Assembly: GCF_009765865.1 (NCBI RefSeq)
Contig: NZ_LMUQ01000049.1
Location: forward strand, 170,400-234,399
Direction: 5' to 3'
DNA from: Acidisoma sp. L85
GTDB lineage: Bacteria > Pseudomonadota > Alphaproteobacteria > Acetobacterales > Acetobacteraceae
Length of the DNA: 64,000 nt
This document shows, in pieces, positions 42,632 to 52,074 of the stretch. The position numbers and the translations under genes were made by a program. Under the pieces are notes generated by a model that had not been told where the DNA came from, did not search any database, and saw only the letters and a list, made by a program, of their open reading frames with translations. How positions within the stretch are numbered: the stretch's first letter is position 1; every line of letters starts with the position of its first letter.

Positions 42632-43087
42632 ATGGCAGAGAAGTTGGTTGACGTGTTGAAACAGGATGTGACGGTTCTCCATACGTTTCCAGTCACAATT
42701 GGGGACGCCGAGAGCGAAGTTGCGGACACCGATTTTCAAGCAAAGGCCACTCAGGCTGCGGCTCACGCGCAGTTGGTTCCCGAGTGTGACTTCGGAGAGC
42801 TTACGACCCGGATGCATGTAAGCCGGGGCGGACCTTTGAAGCCTTATGGTGACGACCGCGACTTGCTGATCGAAACCAAGCAGAGTCTTGAGCAGGGGGT
42901 TCGCGAGCACGCTTACCTTCTATGGGAGCAGGACGGTTCCCCCGCAGGGCGCGCGGACGACTACTGGCACCAGGCGTATGAACAGCACATTCGCGAGCGC
43001 GCCTATGTTCTGTGGCGGCAGGAAGGCTGCCCGCAAGGACGAGCGGAGGAATACTGGCACCGGACACTGAATTTCGAACGAGATTGA
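42632..43087 (+). CDS. protein with two C-terminal DUF2934 repeats
   Basis: A 151-residue protein. The first 90 residues are unassigned. The C-terminus has two consecutive DUF2934 motifs, REHAYLLWEQDGSPAGRADD and RERAYVLWRQEGCPQGRAEE, each followed by YWH. DUF2934 (REHAYxLWExxGxPxGRxxEHW) is a short motif of unknown role common in alphaproteobacterial stress proteins. A purine-rich AGAAGAAGG precedes the ATG. Confidence 0.8.
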   Translation: MAEKLVDVLKQDVTVLHTFPVTIGDAESEVADTDFQAKATQAAAHAQLVPECDFGELTTRMHVSRGGPLKPYGDDRDLLIETKQSLEQGVREHAYLLWEQDGSPAGRADDYWHQAYEQHIRERAYVLWRQEGCPQGRAEEYWHRTLNFERD

Positions 43088-43453
43088 TATGCCTCCGGGA
43101 CGGACGGTCGCCGGTTGTCGTTCCGGTACGAGTTGATAGGGGCATCTCCCGATGCGGAAAGTTGCAGTGTCTGTGCATCCAATCTTGTGCCTCCCGAGTA
43201 GCTGATGGCGATGTGAGCCGGAAGAAGTATTTCGGAGTGAGCACCCCCTAGGGTACTCACTCCTTCTTCGGTTGCTCCGGCGATTTGCCCGCGCTCCGAT
43301 TGGCGAAGTGGGGCGTGTCCAGCAAACACCATCAAGCATTGTCGAGATTTTCGCCGCCCCCGCAAAATCTCACCGCACGACTGCATCCAACTTTGTGACT
43401 CATTGCGACTATGTGTGCGGCCGACGTGGTCGCGACAGTGAAGGAATTTTGCC
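43088..43453. other. intergenic region with a long hairpin
   Basis: Non-coding. The main feature is the hairpin at 43234-43263. The remainder, up to the fasciclin gene, shows no gene and no certain promoter. GAAGGAA sits just before 43454. Confidence 0.5.
43234..43263 (+). terminator. long perfect-looking hairpin, probable terminator
   Basis: GGAGTGAGCACCC (43234-43246) pairs with GGGTACTCACTCC (43251-43263) with one mismatch in 13 and a CCTA loop. Flanking GAAGAA upstream and TTCTTC downstream could add further pairs. The following run is T-rich but broken (TTCTTCGGTT). It probably terminates the DUF2934 transcript; a recoding or regulatory role cannot be excluded. Confidence 0.55.
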
Positions 43454-44041
43454 ATGAGCAGAACAATTCGGTTAGCAGTCTTCGCCGTGGGCGCCGCGCT
43501 CGTAGCGCCCGTCGCAATCTCAATGGCGCATGCGCAATCATCCATGATGGCGCCGAATACCGTGTCGGTTGGCGGTATGGCGATGTATCCGAGCAAAACG
43601 ATCGTCGCCAACGCGGTGAATTCACAGGATCATACGACACTCGTGGCCGCGGTGAAGGCGGCGGGCCTTGCCGGTGCGCTCAGCGGTGCCGGGCCGTTCA
43701 CAGTATTCGCGCCGACCAACGAAGCCTTCGCCGATCTTCCGGCGGGGACGGTCGATTCACTTGTGAAACCCGAGAACAAGGCGACACTGACCAAGATTCT
43801 CACCTATCACGTCGTTCCCGGTGACTACAACACCACCAAAATCCGGAGCATGATTCTGGCTGGTGGCGGAAAGACAGAATTGAAAAGCCTTGAAGGCGGG
43901 ACACTGACATTCATGATGAATGGCTCCAGCAATATCATCGTTGAAGACGAAAAGGGCGGCATGGCGGATATCACAATCGCCGATGTCGGCCAATCCAACG
44001 GTGTTATTCAAGTTATCGACAAGGTTTTGATGCCCGGCTGA
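43454..44041 (+). CDS. secreted fasciclin-domain protein
   Basis: A 195-residue protein with a signal peptide (MSRTIRLAVFAVGAALVAPV onward, cleavage near AHAQ) and one fasciclin/FAS1 domain: KTIVANAVNSQDHTTLVAAV, then GPFTVFAPTNEAFADLP (the H1 box), LTYHVVPGDYN, and the H2-type end VIQVIDKVLMPG. FAS1 domains mediate adhesion or protein contacts at the cell surface. Exported, periplasmic or extracellular. GAAGGAA precedes the ATG. Confidence 0.92.
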   Translation: MSRTIRLAVFAVGAALVAPVAISMAHAQSSMMAPNTVSVGGMAMYPSKTIVANAVNSQDHTTLVAAVKAAGLAGALSGAGPFTVFAPTNEAFADLPAGTVDSLVKPENKATLTKILTYHVVPGDYNTTKIRSMILAGGGKTELKSLEGGTLTFMMNGSSNIIVEDEKGGMADITIADVGQSNGVIQVIDKVLMPG

Positions 44042-44359
44042 GAGTGGTGGGGAGAAATGCTTCGCACGAAGCATCCCTTGGCGTCCCGTCTCGCTAGGTC
44101 TAGCAGGCCCCGCGCGCCACTGACGCGATCACTTTAGGGGCTGCGTGACGCTCGAAGATATAAACGGAATGGTTGAGTGCTTTCACCAATGCGGACGCCC
44201 CGGCGCTTATAGCCGTGGGCGTCTTGCTGACCGATGAAGCCCTCTGTCGAGGGGTACTAGTCAGCCGACCGTGCGAGTGACACCATAGCCCGCAGCGACT
44301 GGCGAGGGGGCCCGCCCTTCTGATCCCATGTTCTCTCGACCGCTCGCAATGGAGGTGAC
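44042..44359. other. intergenic region with short palindromic hairpin
   Basis: No gene is supported. Shortly after the fasciclin stop, ATGCTTCG/CGAAGCAT (44057-44074) forms an 8-bp stem with a 2-base loop, but lacks a T-tract. GGAGG 4 bases before 44360 is the ribosome-binding site of the next gene. Confidence 0.45.
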
Positions 44360-45160
44360 GTGGAGGTTGTTGCGCGTGAGGATGGGCGGTTTGAGTATCA
44401 GGAGCAGGTCTACGCCCTCGCCGAAGGTTTTCCTCAATTCGGATTGCCTGGCTGGAGTCTGCCTCTACGCATCAAGAATATCGCCCTGTATCGCCACTAC
44501 GCCACCTATGGATCCATGGAGGGCGATTTGCGCCCTCCGGTTTCCGAGCCCCGCCTGGGCGGCGTCGCGGAGATCGACGGATGGATCAACCGCGTCGGAG
44601 TCCTGGGCCAGCCCAAAACGGAAACGACCGAGTTTTCGGTTTCTATTTACTCATACGACGGGGCAAAGCTTGGGACGTCCGATTGGGATCGGCGCGCTCG
44701 TAAATCCTGGCCGGTATCGGTTTTGCGACTGACCGAGCCGCATGAGGAAATCCTGCCCTGGAGTCTCACCGCCTACCTGCCCCGGCAAGTCTTCGAAAAG
44801 ATCGCCGACGCGGTCTCCACCAGACGTCTTGAACGGTTGCGGCTGGAGACGAGGGTCGAAGGCTTTTACGTTCTCGACGTCGAGCGCCCGAATGGCCAGG
44901 GGGAAGGATGGGCGGCCTATCTCCCGCCCGCGGATGAGGAGGGTCAAGCGGCGGTCCTCCATGGTTACATCTCGGACTTGACCGTCGACGAGAGCCGCCT
45001 GGACCTGAAGCTGGACGATGGAGGCCCCTCCGTGCCGACCTCCGAACCCACCCCCGCCCCGGCGGCTCTACCAGGGCGAGCGCGGGTAAGAGTGACGCAG
45101 AGTATATTCTGGGCTCTCGTCGGACTGGTTATTGGCGTTGGCATCGATTTGATCCGCTAG
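44360..45160 (+). CDS. tail-anchored membrane protein of unknown family
   Basis: A 266-residue protein with a GTG start 4 bases after GGAGG. The body (DGRFEYQEQVYALAEGF, YATYGSMEGDLRPPV) looks soluble, Pro- and Arg-containing, mostly beta, while the C-terminus is a single membrane segment (SIFWALVGLVIGVGIDLI) preceded by a Pro/Ala-rich linker. The topology suggests a cytoplasmic domain anchored at its end. I do not recognise a family. Confidence 0.65.
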   Translation: MEVVAREDGRFEYQEQVYALAEGFPQFGLPGWSLPLRIKNIALYRHYATYGSMEGDLRPPVSEPRLGGVAEIDGWINRVGVLGQPKTETTEFSVSIYSYDGAKLGTSDWDRRARKSWPVSVLRLTEPHEEILPWSLTAYLPRQVFEKIADAVSTRRLERLRLETRVEGFYVLDVERPNGQGEGWAAYLPPADEEGQAAVLHGYISDLTVDESRLDLKLDDGGPSVPTSEPTPAPAALPGRARVRVTQSIFWALVGLVIGVGIDLIR

Positions 45161-45185
45161 AGGCTGCTAGGGTCCGGGCCGGATT

Positions 45186-46397
45186 TCAGGCTATGGCTGG
45201 CTGTCGCCGCTCCCACACCAGAAAGCAACAAAGCGCGGTGAGAGGCGGCACCGCGCCCAGCAAAGCCACCAGCGGCCATCCTCCATATGCGAAGGCGAAG
45301 GGCGCCACGGCTGAGCCGACTGCCGCTCCCAGGAATGCCACAGCTATGAACATCGCATTGATTCGGCTGCGCTGGGCCGGCGCTAGATCGAATAAGACTT
45401 TCATCGCGAAGGCTTGGTGAGCCTGGGCTCCGCCGTCCAGCAATATCGTCGCAATGCTCAGGGTGAGAATGCCGATCCAGCCATCGGAGGCCGAGCCTGG
45501 CCAAGTCAGGAGAATGCCGGCCGACACCATCATCAAGGCGATAGCGGTTCCTGTGAACACTTTGCCCGCATCAGCGAGACGCCCCGCGATGGGCGCCGAC
45601 AGCGCACCCGCCGCGCCGACAAGAGAAAAGAGCGCGATGCCGGGCTGCCCAAAGCCAAAATGCGGCGATGATAGCTCCAGAGGAATAGCTGTCCACAACA
45701 CCGAGAATGCGAACATCACCGATGTCTGATACACCATGCGCCGACGTAAGACGGGCGTATTTCTCACCAATGGGAACAGGGACCTCAATACACCGAGATA
45801 GTTGTTGCGCGTTTGTGGGTGATGGTCGGGCAGGCGACGCCAAAGTACGATGGCAATGCTCGCCATCGCAAAAGCCGCGACAATGAAAACCATTCGCCAG
45901 CCGATGGCGCTCGCGATGAGGCTGGCGATAGGGCGGCCGAACAGGATTCCCGTCAGTAACCCACTCACAATCGTCGCGACCTGACGCCCGCGTTTTTTTG
46001 GGTCCGCGAGATGAGCGGCGAGGGGCACTGCCATATGCGTCGTGACCGAAGTCAGCCCGATAATGAAGCAAGCAATCAGGAAAAGCGGCGCAGATCGAGC
46101 GAAGGATGTGAGCAGAAGCGTGGTCGCGCCAAGACTCAGCGTGACGACCATCAGCCTTCGAATCTCAAGAAAATCTCCCAGCGGCACGACTAGAAGCAAG
46201 CCGCTGGCATAGCCGATTTGCGTGAGGGTCACGACTAGCCCGAAGGCCCCTCGGTGAAGGCCGATAGCCGGGCCGATAAGGCCGATCAAAGGCTGTGCAA
46301 GATACATGTTCGCCGCGCTGATGCCGGCGGTCACGGCAAGGAGCAGGGTCAGGCCCGCGGAAAGACCTGAAGCTTTTCGATCGGCGGACGGTTGCAT
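45186..46397 (-). CDS. MFS transporter (drug/metabolite efflux type)
   Basis: A 403-residue, 12-segment transporter: start MQPSADRKASGLSAGLTLLL, loop 2-3 motif VPLGDFLEIRRLMV, and the motif-C-like GILFGRPIASLIASAIGWRM. Shape and length match the DHA1 (drug:H+ antiporter) group. It is convergent with the tail-anchored protein gene and divergent from a secreted-protein gene. Substrate unknown. Confidence 0.85.
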   Translation of the reverse strand: MQPSADRKASGLSAGLTLLLAVTAGISAANMYLAQPLIGLIGPAIGLHRGAFGLVVTLTQIGYASGLLLVVPLGDFLEIRRLMVVTLSLGATTLLLTSFARSAPLFLIACFIIGLTSVTTHMAVPLAAHLADPKKRGRQVATIVSGLLTGILFGRPIASLIASAIGWRMVFIVAAFAMASIAIVLWRRLPDHHPQTRNNYLGVLRSLFPLVRNTPVLRRRMVYQTSVMFAFSVLWTAIPLELSSPHFGFGQPGIALFSLVGAAGALSAPIAGRLADAGKVFTGTAIALMMVSAGILLTWPGSASDGWIGILTLSIATILLDGGAQAHQAFAMKVLFDLAPAQRSRINAMFIAVAFLGAAVGSAVAPFAFAYGGWPLVALLGAVPPLTALCCFLVWERRQPAIA

Positions 46398-46602
46398 TGC
46401 GGAACTATCTCGGGGCCGAGAGAGTGGATGTCAACGGCTGGGGAAATTCCGCCGAGTTTTCCGTGAATCATAATTGTCGCCCAATCAGGCACGAGCGGGA
46501 TCGGACCATTGACAATCCGAAAGGGGCGGCTTTCTCTCTCCAAGAACACTCTGATTTCCAACAAGCTATTACCGCTACTCGGCCAATTTGAGGACCAATT
46601 CC

Positions 46603-47643
46603 ATGGGACCAATGCTGTGCGGCTGCCTGATCGGCATCGCTCTGGCGGCAGGCTACACGGCCCATGGCGCGAGCGCGCAGAACTACATCGCTGCTTGCGG
46701 CTCTCGCCTCAACTTCGACACCACCGCGATCAAAAGCAATTTCGCCTACCGGCTGGCGCTGAGCAACACGATCAACGCGAATAACTTCGCGGCCGAAAAG
46801 GCGAGTGGAACTATCGCGGTGATCACGCTTGGTGCCGCCTCGAGCTACAAGGATCTCGTCAAAGAAGTCGGCGTGATGAAGGAGCTCTACACGAAGGAAG
46901 TCGGCCAAATAAGCGATCTCTCTATCCTCGAAAGAGCTGTCCAGAGGGGCGGCTGGGACGCCTATTCGAAATGCGTCGCGGGTTCGAGCCGTCGCCCCAT
47001 ATTGGCCTGGATTTCAAATCTGCTTCCGGATGACAAAGCTTCGACAGAGGCCGTAACGGTGACCGTGAAGACGAATTTGCCGGGCAAAGCCTTCGTCGCA
47101 ATCACCGGTGATGAGCCCCACCACGAAAACCGTCTCAGCATCGAAGGCCAGCAGGACGTCGTTTTCGTCCACCCGAGAGGTGAGGCTCTAAACTTAAGCT
47201 TCGATCTTCAGCGGCCGAACGGCGCGGCCATCGGCTCGGCGCAGGTATTTTTGGCGGAGGACGTTCACGTGAACCAGGTTCCGAAGAAAACCGTATTGAC
47301 GGATTACGGGGTTTGCCGAGCCGGTAGCCATAGAGGCACGCACGGCAATGCATCGGAGCCAGTTCTCGCCTTCAAGGCCGCGCCCGACTCAACCTTGCTG
47401 GACGACCGCAGCTTCGCGGTGGATGAAAACCCGCTAGCTGGTTCTGGCTGCGATAAGATGGCGAAGACGTCCTATGTCGGTTTTGGCCGGGCGGACCCTC
47501 ACGGCTGGCATCAGGCAAGCACGGGGAGGGAGACCTTCAAGGTCTATTGCCAAGGCGATCAGCATAGCGTGGTGAACCCGGCATGCGCGAGTTACCACGT
47601 CAGCGTCACCCAACTGGGATACGAGTTGGTGAGAGTTCAGTAG
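46603..47643 (+). CDS. secreted hypothetical protein
   Basis: A 346-residue protein with signal peptide MGPMLCGCLIGIALAAGYTA (cleavage around ASAQ) and a mature region with several Cys residues (NYIAACGSRL, CVAGSS, CRAGS, GCDKM, YCQGD, PACAS) that could form disulfides. GAGGA lies 8 bases before the ATG. The N-terminal mature part is helical; the C-terminal half appears beta-rich. No family recognised. Confidence 0.65.
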   Translation: MGPMLCGCLIGIALAAGYTAHGASAQNYIAACGSRLNFDTTAIKSNFAYRLALSNTINANNFAAEKASGTIAVITLGAASSYKDLVKEVGVMKELYTKEVGQISDLSILERAVQRGGWDAYSKCVAGSSRRPILAWISNLLPDDKASTEAVTVTVKTNLPGKAFVAITGDEPHHENRLSIEGQQDVVFVHPRGEALNLSFDLQRPNGAAIGSAQVFLAEDVHVNQVPKKTVLTDYGVCRAGSHRGTHGNASEPVLAFKAAPDSTLLDDRSFAVDENPLAGSGCDKMAKTSYVGFGRADPHGWHQASTGRETFKVYCQGDQHSVVNPACASYHVSVTQLGYELVRVQ

Positions 47644-47685
47644 CGCTATACCAAAGCGGGCTCAACCCCGACCTCCTCAGCCGCG

Positions 47686-47704
47686 AAACCCCGCTAGCGG
47701 GTTT
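47686..47704. terminator. bidirectional hairpin terminator between convergent genes
   Basis: AAACCCCGC and GCGGGTTT form a stem with a TA loop and one bulged base. A-tract on one side and T-tract on the other allow it to stop transcription from both the secreted-protein gene (ends 47643) and the lipoprotein gene (ends 47703). Confidence 0.6.
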
Positions 47705-48296
47705 AAGACTTAGGAGTATGCTTCTTCTTTTTGTACGACCTTGTGGCGCGATGAACCGTTACCGTCTCAGGTGGCGCCGATGGTGAGCCGCATGCTTCGA
47801 CATCCAGGGACTGCTGAATGGGAGATTGAGCCGCGAAGTTGTTGAGGTCCTCAACAGTCGCCAGCGCCTGCGCCTTATCCAGCTGAGATTTGCTGAAATC
47901 GCAATACGAGGCGCCCGACTTCAGATCCTGTTGCGACTGGGCATTAGCAAGCTGGGTGATGTACGCGTCGAAGGAGCTTCGTGACCGGGCGCTTCCATAG
48001 GCTCGGGTAAAGAAAAGCGCCAGGACTTTGCGTTGATCTCGAAGATCAGACTGAAACTTGGTGACGAAGGTCCCGTATTTGTCTTCGCCACCGCAGGACA
48101 GCGCGGTTTGCATGAGTTGCGTCTGCAGCCCGACCGCTGCGAAAGCCGCGACCTCTTCGGGCCGTCCGCAGATGGGTGCTCTGTCTGTCGGTTTGGAGGG
48201 AGGGGGCGGCACAAACTGAACCTGCTGAACGGGAGGAGGTTCAGCTTTGCATGAGGCCAGTAGGATTAAAGTCGACGCAATCACGAGCTTACGCAC
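47703..48296 (-). CDS. hypothetical lipoprotein with basic tail
   Basis: A 197-residue lipoprotein. The signal peptide VRKLVIASTLILLA ends with lipobox LASC. The mature part is Pro-rich at first (PPPVQQVQFVPPPPS), then helical with four Cys residues, and ends in a Lys-rich tail (SYKKKKHTPKS). The start is the GTG at 48296, which has GGGAGG 5-6 bases upstream; another GTG two codons earlier sits inside the ribosome-binding site. No family assigned. Confidence 0.6.
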   Translation of the reverse strand: MRKLVIASTLILLASCKAEPPPVQQVQFVPPPPSKPTDRAPICGRPEEVAAFAAVGLQTQLMQTALSCGGEDKYGTFVTKFQSDLRDQRKVLALFFTRAYGSARSRSSFDAYITQLANAQSQQDLKSGASYCDFSKSQLDKAQALATVEDLNNFAAQSPIQQSLDVEACGSPSAPPETVTVHRATRSYKKKKHTPKS

Positions 48297-48331
48297 TGGC
48301 ACCTCCCGTTTCTTATAAGATCAGGTGCCAG
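48296..48331. promoter_or_regulatory. inverted repeat over the lipoprotein start region
   Basis: CTGGCACCT (48296-48304) and AGGTGCCAG (48323-48331) are perfect 9-base inverted arms separated by 18 bases. They include the GTG start and ribosome-binding site of the lipoprotein gene, so an mRNA hairpin could block translation, or a repressor could bind. Function is inferred from position only. Confidence 0.4.
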
Positions 48332-48483
48332 ATCCTTAGGCTTTTAGCTACTGCGCCGAAGGCACTATGCAATAGCCCCTCCCTGGACGGGCAGAGGTCG
48401 GGGTGGGTCGCCAGTCGGGCGAACCCACCACTATCCCCTCCCAAGCAAGAAGGGGTGGAAGCGACGTGGTAGAAACTACGCGA

Positions 48484-49446
48484 TCAGAACCGCTCGCCCA
48501 CCATCTCCTCGCTCTTGGCCCAGAGTGCCTTCGCATGCTCTGCATCGAGGGCATAAGCGCGTACACCGCCGCGGATGCCTTCCCCCTCGCTGAGTTCCGC
48601 CACGTGGCAGTCCTCGCAATAGAGGCCGCCGACCTCGTCGGCGGAGGCGACGATGCCGCTCCAGACCGAGGTCGCCGCGCCCTGCGGAACCGTCTTCCAG
48701 TCGAAGGCGGGCTGGCCCGAAGTCGCGTTCGCCGCGTTTATCCCGTCGATCAGCTGTTGTATGGCTTCAGGACTGAGGTGACGGCCAAGTTCGGTCTGGA
48801 TGCCGCCGGGGTGGACAGCCGTGGCCCGCACACCCTTCGCCTTGTGTCGCCGGTCGAATTCGACGGCAAACAGGATATTGGCGGTCTTCGAGCGGCCGTA
48901 GGCGCCGAACTCGGTATACGGTGAGTTCTCGAAATTCGGGTCGTCGAGATTGACGTCCGAGAATCGATGGCCCGCCGAGGACAGGTTGACCAGCCGGGAG
49001 CCGGGATTGAATAGCGAGGCGATGCGGTTGACGAAGACGAAGTGGCCCAGGTGGTTCGTGCCGAACTGCGTTTCGAAGCCGTCACTGGTTTTGCCGAAAG
49101 GGCAGGCCATGACGCCGGCATTGGCGATCACCAGGTCGAAGCGCTTGCCCGCCGCAACCAGTGCGTCGGCGCAGGCCCTCACACTTGCCAGCGACGCAAG
49201 ATCCAGTTCAACGAGTTCGAGACCGCCGACTCTGGTTGCCTGTGCGCGAACCTCCTCGGTGGCGGCATGGGCCTTCCGCAGGTCGCGCGCTGCGCCGACC
49301 ACCTGGGCGCCATGGGCGGCCAGAGTCCGGGCGGTCTCAACCCCCAACCCGGCCGAGACACCCGTGACCAGGATTCGCTTGCCGCTCAGGTCCACACCCT
49401 CGAGCACCTCGTCAGTGGTGGACGTCGCTCCAAATGCTTTTGCCAT
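48484..49446 (-). CDS. SDR-family oxidoreductase (retinol dehydrogenase-like)
   Basis: A 320-residue SDR with TGVSAGLG (cofactor site, close to residue 33), ANAG in LVIANAGVMA, and the catalytic YGRSKTANIL (Tyr and Lys) with upstream Ser in NLSSAGH. The longer, C-terminally extended design with FETQFGTNHLGHFVF is typical of WW-domain oxidoreductase/retinol dehydrogenase-like bacterial SDRs. It is divergent from a tetR gene with shared operators, so it is probably the repressor's target. Confidence 0.88.
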   Translation of the reverse strand: MAKAFGATSTTDEVLEGVDLSGKRILVTGVSAGLGVETARTLAAHGAQVVGAARDLRKAHAATEEVRAQATRVGGLELVELDLASLASVRACADALVAAGKRFDLVIANAGVMACPFGKTSDGFETQFGTNHLGHFVFVNRIASLFNPGSRLVNLSSAGHRFSDVNLDDPNFENSPYTEFGAYGRSKTANILFAVEFDRRHKAKGVRATAVHPGGIQTELGRHLSPEAIQQLIDGINAANATSGQPAFDWKTVPQGAATSVWSGIVASADEVGGLYCEDCHVAELSEGEGIRGGVRAYALDAEHAKALWAKSEEMVGERF

Positions 49447-49548
49447 AACAGTCTCCAGTTCTTGGTTAGTTTCGGACCAGATGGGTCCAGGCCTCCGCTC
49501 GCTCGCCAGCTTGGCATTCTCATTGCCATCAGCTCGGCCACCCGTTAA

Positions 49549-49586
49549 ACGGAGGATGTCTCCGGATCATATACGGAGGACTCCTC
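49549..49586. promoter_or_regulatory. tandem palindromes, probable TetR operators
   Basis: CGGAGGATGTCTCCG (49549-49563) and GGAGGACTCCTCC (49574-49586) are two palindromes sharing the half-site CGGAGGA, 24 bases apart, in the intergenic region between SDR and tetR. An AT-rich TCATATAC lies between them and may be part of a -10 element. This layout fits autoregulation and control of the SDR gene by the TetR protein. Confidence 0.6.
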
Positions 49587-49608
49587 CTTTTAGCAAGAGG
49601 CCGGCACC

Positions 49609-50244
49609 ATGACCGTTGAGCTGGAGGGCCTGACTCCCAGGATCGAAGGAGGGTCAGACGGGGAGGAGGCTCTGCCTCCGCGTAGATTGCGGGCGGACGG
49701 GCAGCGGAACCGCGAGCGCCTGACGGAGGTGGCAAAGCTTGCCTTCGCCGAATTGGGCGCGGATGTCAGCCTCGACGAGATCGCCCGACGGGCGGGGGTG
49801 GGCATCGGCACGTTGTACCGACACTTCCCGACGCGCGACGCGATCATCGAGGCGGTCTACCGGCGCGAGGTTGAGCAATTGGCGGGGTCGGCGGCGCGTC
49901 TTCTCGCGTCCTTGTCTCCCGGTGAGGCCCTTCACGAGTGGATGCGGCTTTTCGTTGACTATATCGCCACGAAGAAAGTCATGGCCTCGGCGATTGGCGC
50001 GATCGTCGCCAATACACCGGAACTCTACGCCTCCTCGCTTGGGCAGATCACAAACGCCATGGTTCTTCTCGTCGACCGCGCCAGCGTCGCTGGCGATATC
50101 CGCCCCAACGTCGATCCGAACGACCTTCTGCGCGCCCTCGTCGGCTTCACCTACGGCAATACCAGCCCGGGGTGGCAGGCCAGCGCGTTACGGCTAATCG
50201 ATATTCTAATCGATGGACTGCGACCGCCTCGACCTGCCGATTGA
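49609..50244 (+). CDS. TetR/AcrR-family transcriptional regulator
   Basis: A 211-residue repressor with an N-terminal helix-turn-helix: [20 protein letters not shown], then [21 protein letters not shown] and [11 protein letters not shown]. The C-terminal ligand domain is helical and unassigned. It faces the SDR gene across palindromic operators, so an SDR substrate or a related compound is the likely inducer. Confidence 0.92.
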   Translation: MTVELEGLTPRIEGGSDGEEALPPRRLRADGQRNRERLTEVAKLAFAELGADVSLDEIARRAGVGIGTLYRHFPTRDAIIEAVYRREVEQLAGSAARLLASLSPGEALHEWMRLFVDYIATKKVMASAIGAIVANTPELYASSLGQITNAMVLLVDRASVAGDIRPNVDPNDLLRALVGFTYGNTSPGWQASALRLIDILIDGLRPPRPAD

Positions 50245-50330
50245 GGATGCAGGAGACGAGAGATCCACTTACGCTCAACTCGCGGCGCCGAGAGGCCTCA
50301 GCCGGGTGTCCGAGCACAAGGAGATGCACC

Positions 50331-52067
50331 GTGCAGATAAACAATGTAGCCGACCTCATCGTCGAGACTTTGGCTCAGGCCGGGGTCAAACGCATCTTTG
50401 GCGTAGTTGGTGACAGCCTCAACGGTCTCACCGAGGCATTGCGACGCCGGAATACGATCGATTGGATCCATGTCCGCCACGAGGAGGTAGCGGCTTTCGC
50501 GGCATCAGCGGAGGCGCAGATTACCGGTGAGCTGGCGGTCTGCGCCGGATCATGCGGGCCTGGCAATTTGCATCTCATCAATGGCCTGTTCGATGCACAT
50601 CGCAGCCGTACGCCGGTCCTCGCGATAGCGGCGCAGATTCCGTCCGGGGAGATCGGCGGCGGATATTTCCAGGAGACCCATCCGCAAGATTTGTTTCGCG
50701 AATGTAGCCACTACTGCGAGCTCGTTTCGGACGTGGCGCAGCTCCCCTATGTTTTGGAAAACGCTATTCGCGCGGCCGTCGGTCAGCGTGGCGTCGCTGT
50801 TCTCGTGATTCCCGGCGACGTCGCACTTCGTTCGGCGCCCGCTCGCGGTATTTCGCCGAATGGCGGGCTTGTGCCAGTGGCACCTGTCGTCACGCCCGCC
50901 CAGAGTCAGCTGGCCGCGCTCGCACGGCTCCTGAACGACGCCAAGAAGGTGACCCTGTTCTGCGGCAGGGGCTGCGCGGGGACGCACGACAAGCTTCTGC
51001 AGCTTGCCGAAACGCTGAAAAGCCCAATGGTACATGCGCTCGGCGGGAAGGAGCATGTCGAGTTCGACAACCCCTATGACGTCGGAATGACGGGGTTCAT
51101 TGGCTTCTCCTCCGGCTACGCGGCGATGCATGCTTGCGATGTGCTGCTGATGCTCGGGACCGACTTCCCTTACAAGCAATTCCTGCCGACAGACGCGAAA
51201 ATCGCGCAGGTCGATATCCGCCCCGAGAATCTCGGTCGCCGCTGCAAGCTCGATCTAGGTCTCGTGGGCGATGTCGGCGCAACAATCGACGCGTTGTTGC
51301 CGATGTTGAAGGCTAAGACCGAGAGAAAGTTCCTGGACGACAGCCTGACGCACTATCGGAAGGCCCGCGCCGGCCTCGACGAACTCGCCCGCGGGACGCC
51401 AGGCCACAAACCCATTCATCCGCAATACCTCGCGCGCGTGCTCAGCGAAGCGGCTGCGGAGGATGCCGTGTTCACGGCGGACGTCGGCACACCAACGATT
51501 TGGGCGGCACGCTATCTCGCTATGAACGGGCAGCGCCGTCTCGTTGGATCCTGGGTTCACGGCTCCATGGCCAATGCGATGGCACATGCGATCGGTGTGC
51601 AGGCCGCTCAGCCGGGGCGTCAGGTCATATCGATGTCAGGCGATGGTGGCTTTGCCATGCTGATGGGCGACTTGATCACGCTGACCCAGATGAAACTGCC
51701 GGTGAAGGTGGTAATCTTCAACAATGGCGTTTTGGGATTCGTCGCCTTGGAGATGAAAGCGTCGGGTTTCGTTGAGTCGGGCGTCGATCTGCAAAACCCG
51801 GATTTTGCCGCCATGGCGCGCGCGATGGGCATTCACGCGGTTCGCGTCGAGGACCCTGGCGACCTGCCGGGTGCGGTTCGCGACATACTCGCTCACGATG
51901 GTCCCGCTGTCCTCGATGTCGTGACGGCGAAGCAGGAACTCTCCATGCCGCCGACGATTGGCGTGGAGCAGATGAAAGGATTCAGCTTGTGGGTGCTTCG
52001 CGCGGTAATGAGTGGCCGTGGAGACGAGGTGCTCGATCTCGCGAAAACCAACCTGCTTCCACGTTGA
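50331..52067 (+). CDS. poxB: ubiquinone-dependent pyruvate dehydrogenase (pyruvate oxidase)
   Basis: A 578-residue ThDP- and FAD-dependent enzyme that oxidises pyruvate to acetate and CO2 and passes electrons to ubiquinone at the membrane. Visible features: catalytic Glu in [16 protein letters not shown], the FAD/ThDP domain fold, the ThDP motif [10 protein letters not shown] with VVIFNN closing it, and the conserved C-terminal segment [20 protein letters not shown], which in E. coli PoxB forms the membrane-binding helix. Start is GTG at 50331 with AAGGAG 7 bases upstream, 86 bases after tetR. It ends 7 bases from the convergent ThrE-like gene. Confidence 0.93.
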   Translation: MQINNVADLIVETLAQAGVKRIFGVVGDSLNGLTEALRRRNTIDWIHVRHEEVAAFAASAEAQITGELAVCAGSCGPGNLHLINGLFDAHRSRTPVLAIAAQIPSGEIGGGYFQETHPQDLFRECSHYCELVSDVAQLPYVLENAIRAAVGQRGVAVLVIPGDVALRSAPARGISPNGGLVPVAPVVTPAQSQLAALARLLNDAKKVTLFCGRGCAGTHDKLLQLAETLKSPMVHALGGKEHVEFDNPYDVGMTGFIGFSSGYAAMHACDVLLMLGTDFPYKQFLPTDAKIAQVDIRPENLGRRCKLDLGLVGDVGATIDALLPMLKAKTERKFLDDSLTHYRKARAGLDELARGTPGHKPIHPQYLARVLSEAAAEDAVFTADVGTPTIWAARYLAMNGQRRLVGSWVHGSMANAMAHAIGVQAAQPGRQVISMSGDGGFAMLMGDLITLTQMKLPVKVVIFNNGVLGFVALEMKASGFVESGVDLQNPDFAAMARAMGIHAVRVEDPGDLPGAVRDILAHDGPAVLDVVTAKQELSMPPTIGVEQMKGFSLWVLRAVMSGRGDEVLDLAKTNLLPR

Positions 52068-52074
52068 GCAACGC

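Noticed and set aside
44057-44074. ATGCTTCG/CGAAGCAT hairpin as an intrinsic terminator
   Set aside because: The stem is good but no T-tract follows; listed only as part of the intergenic description.
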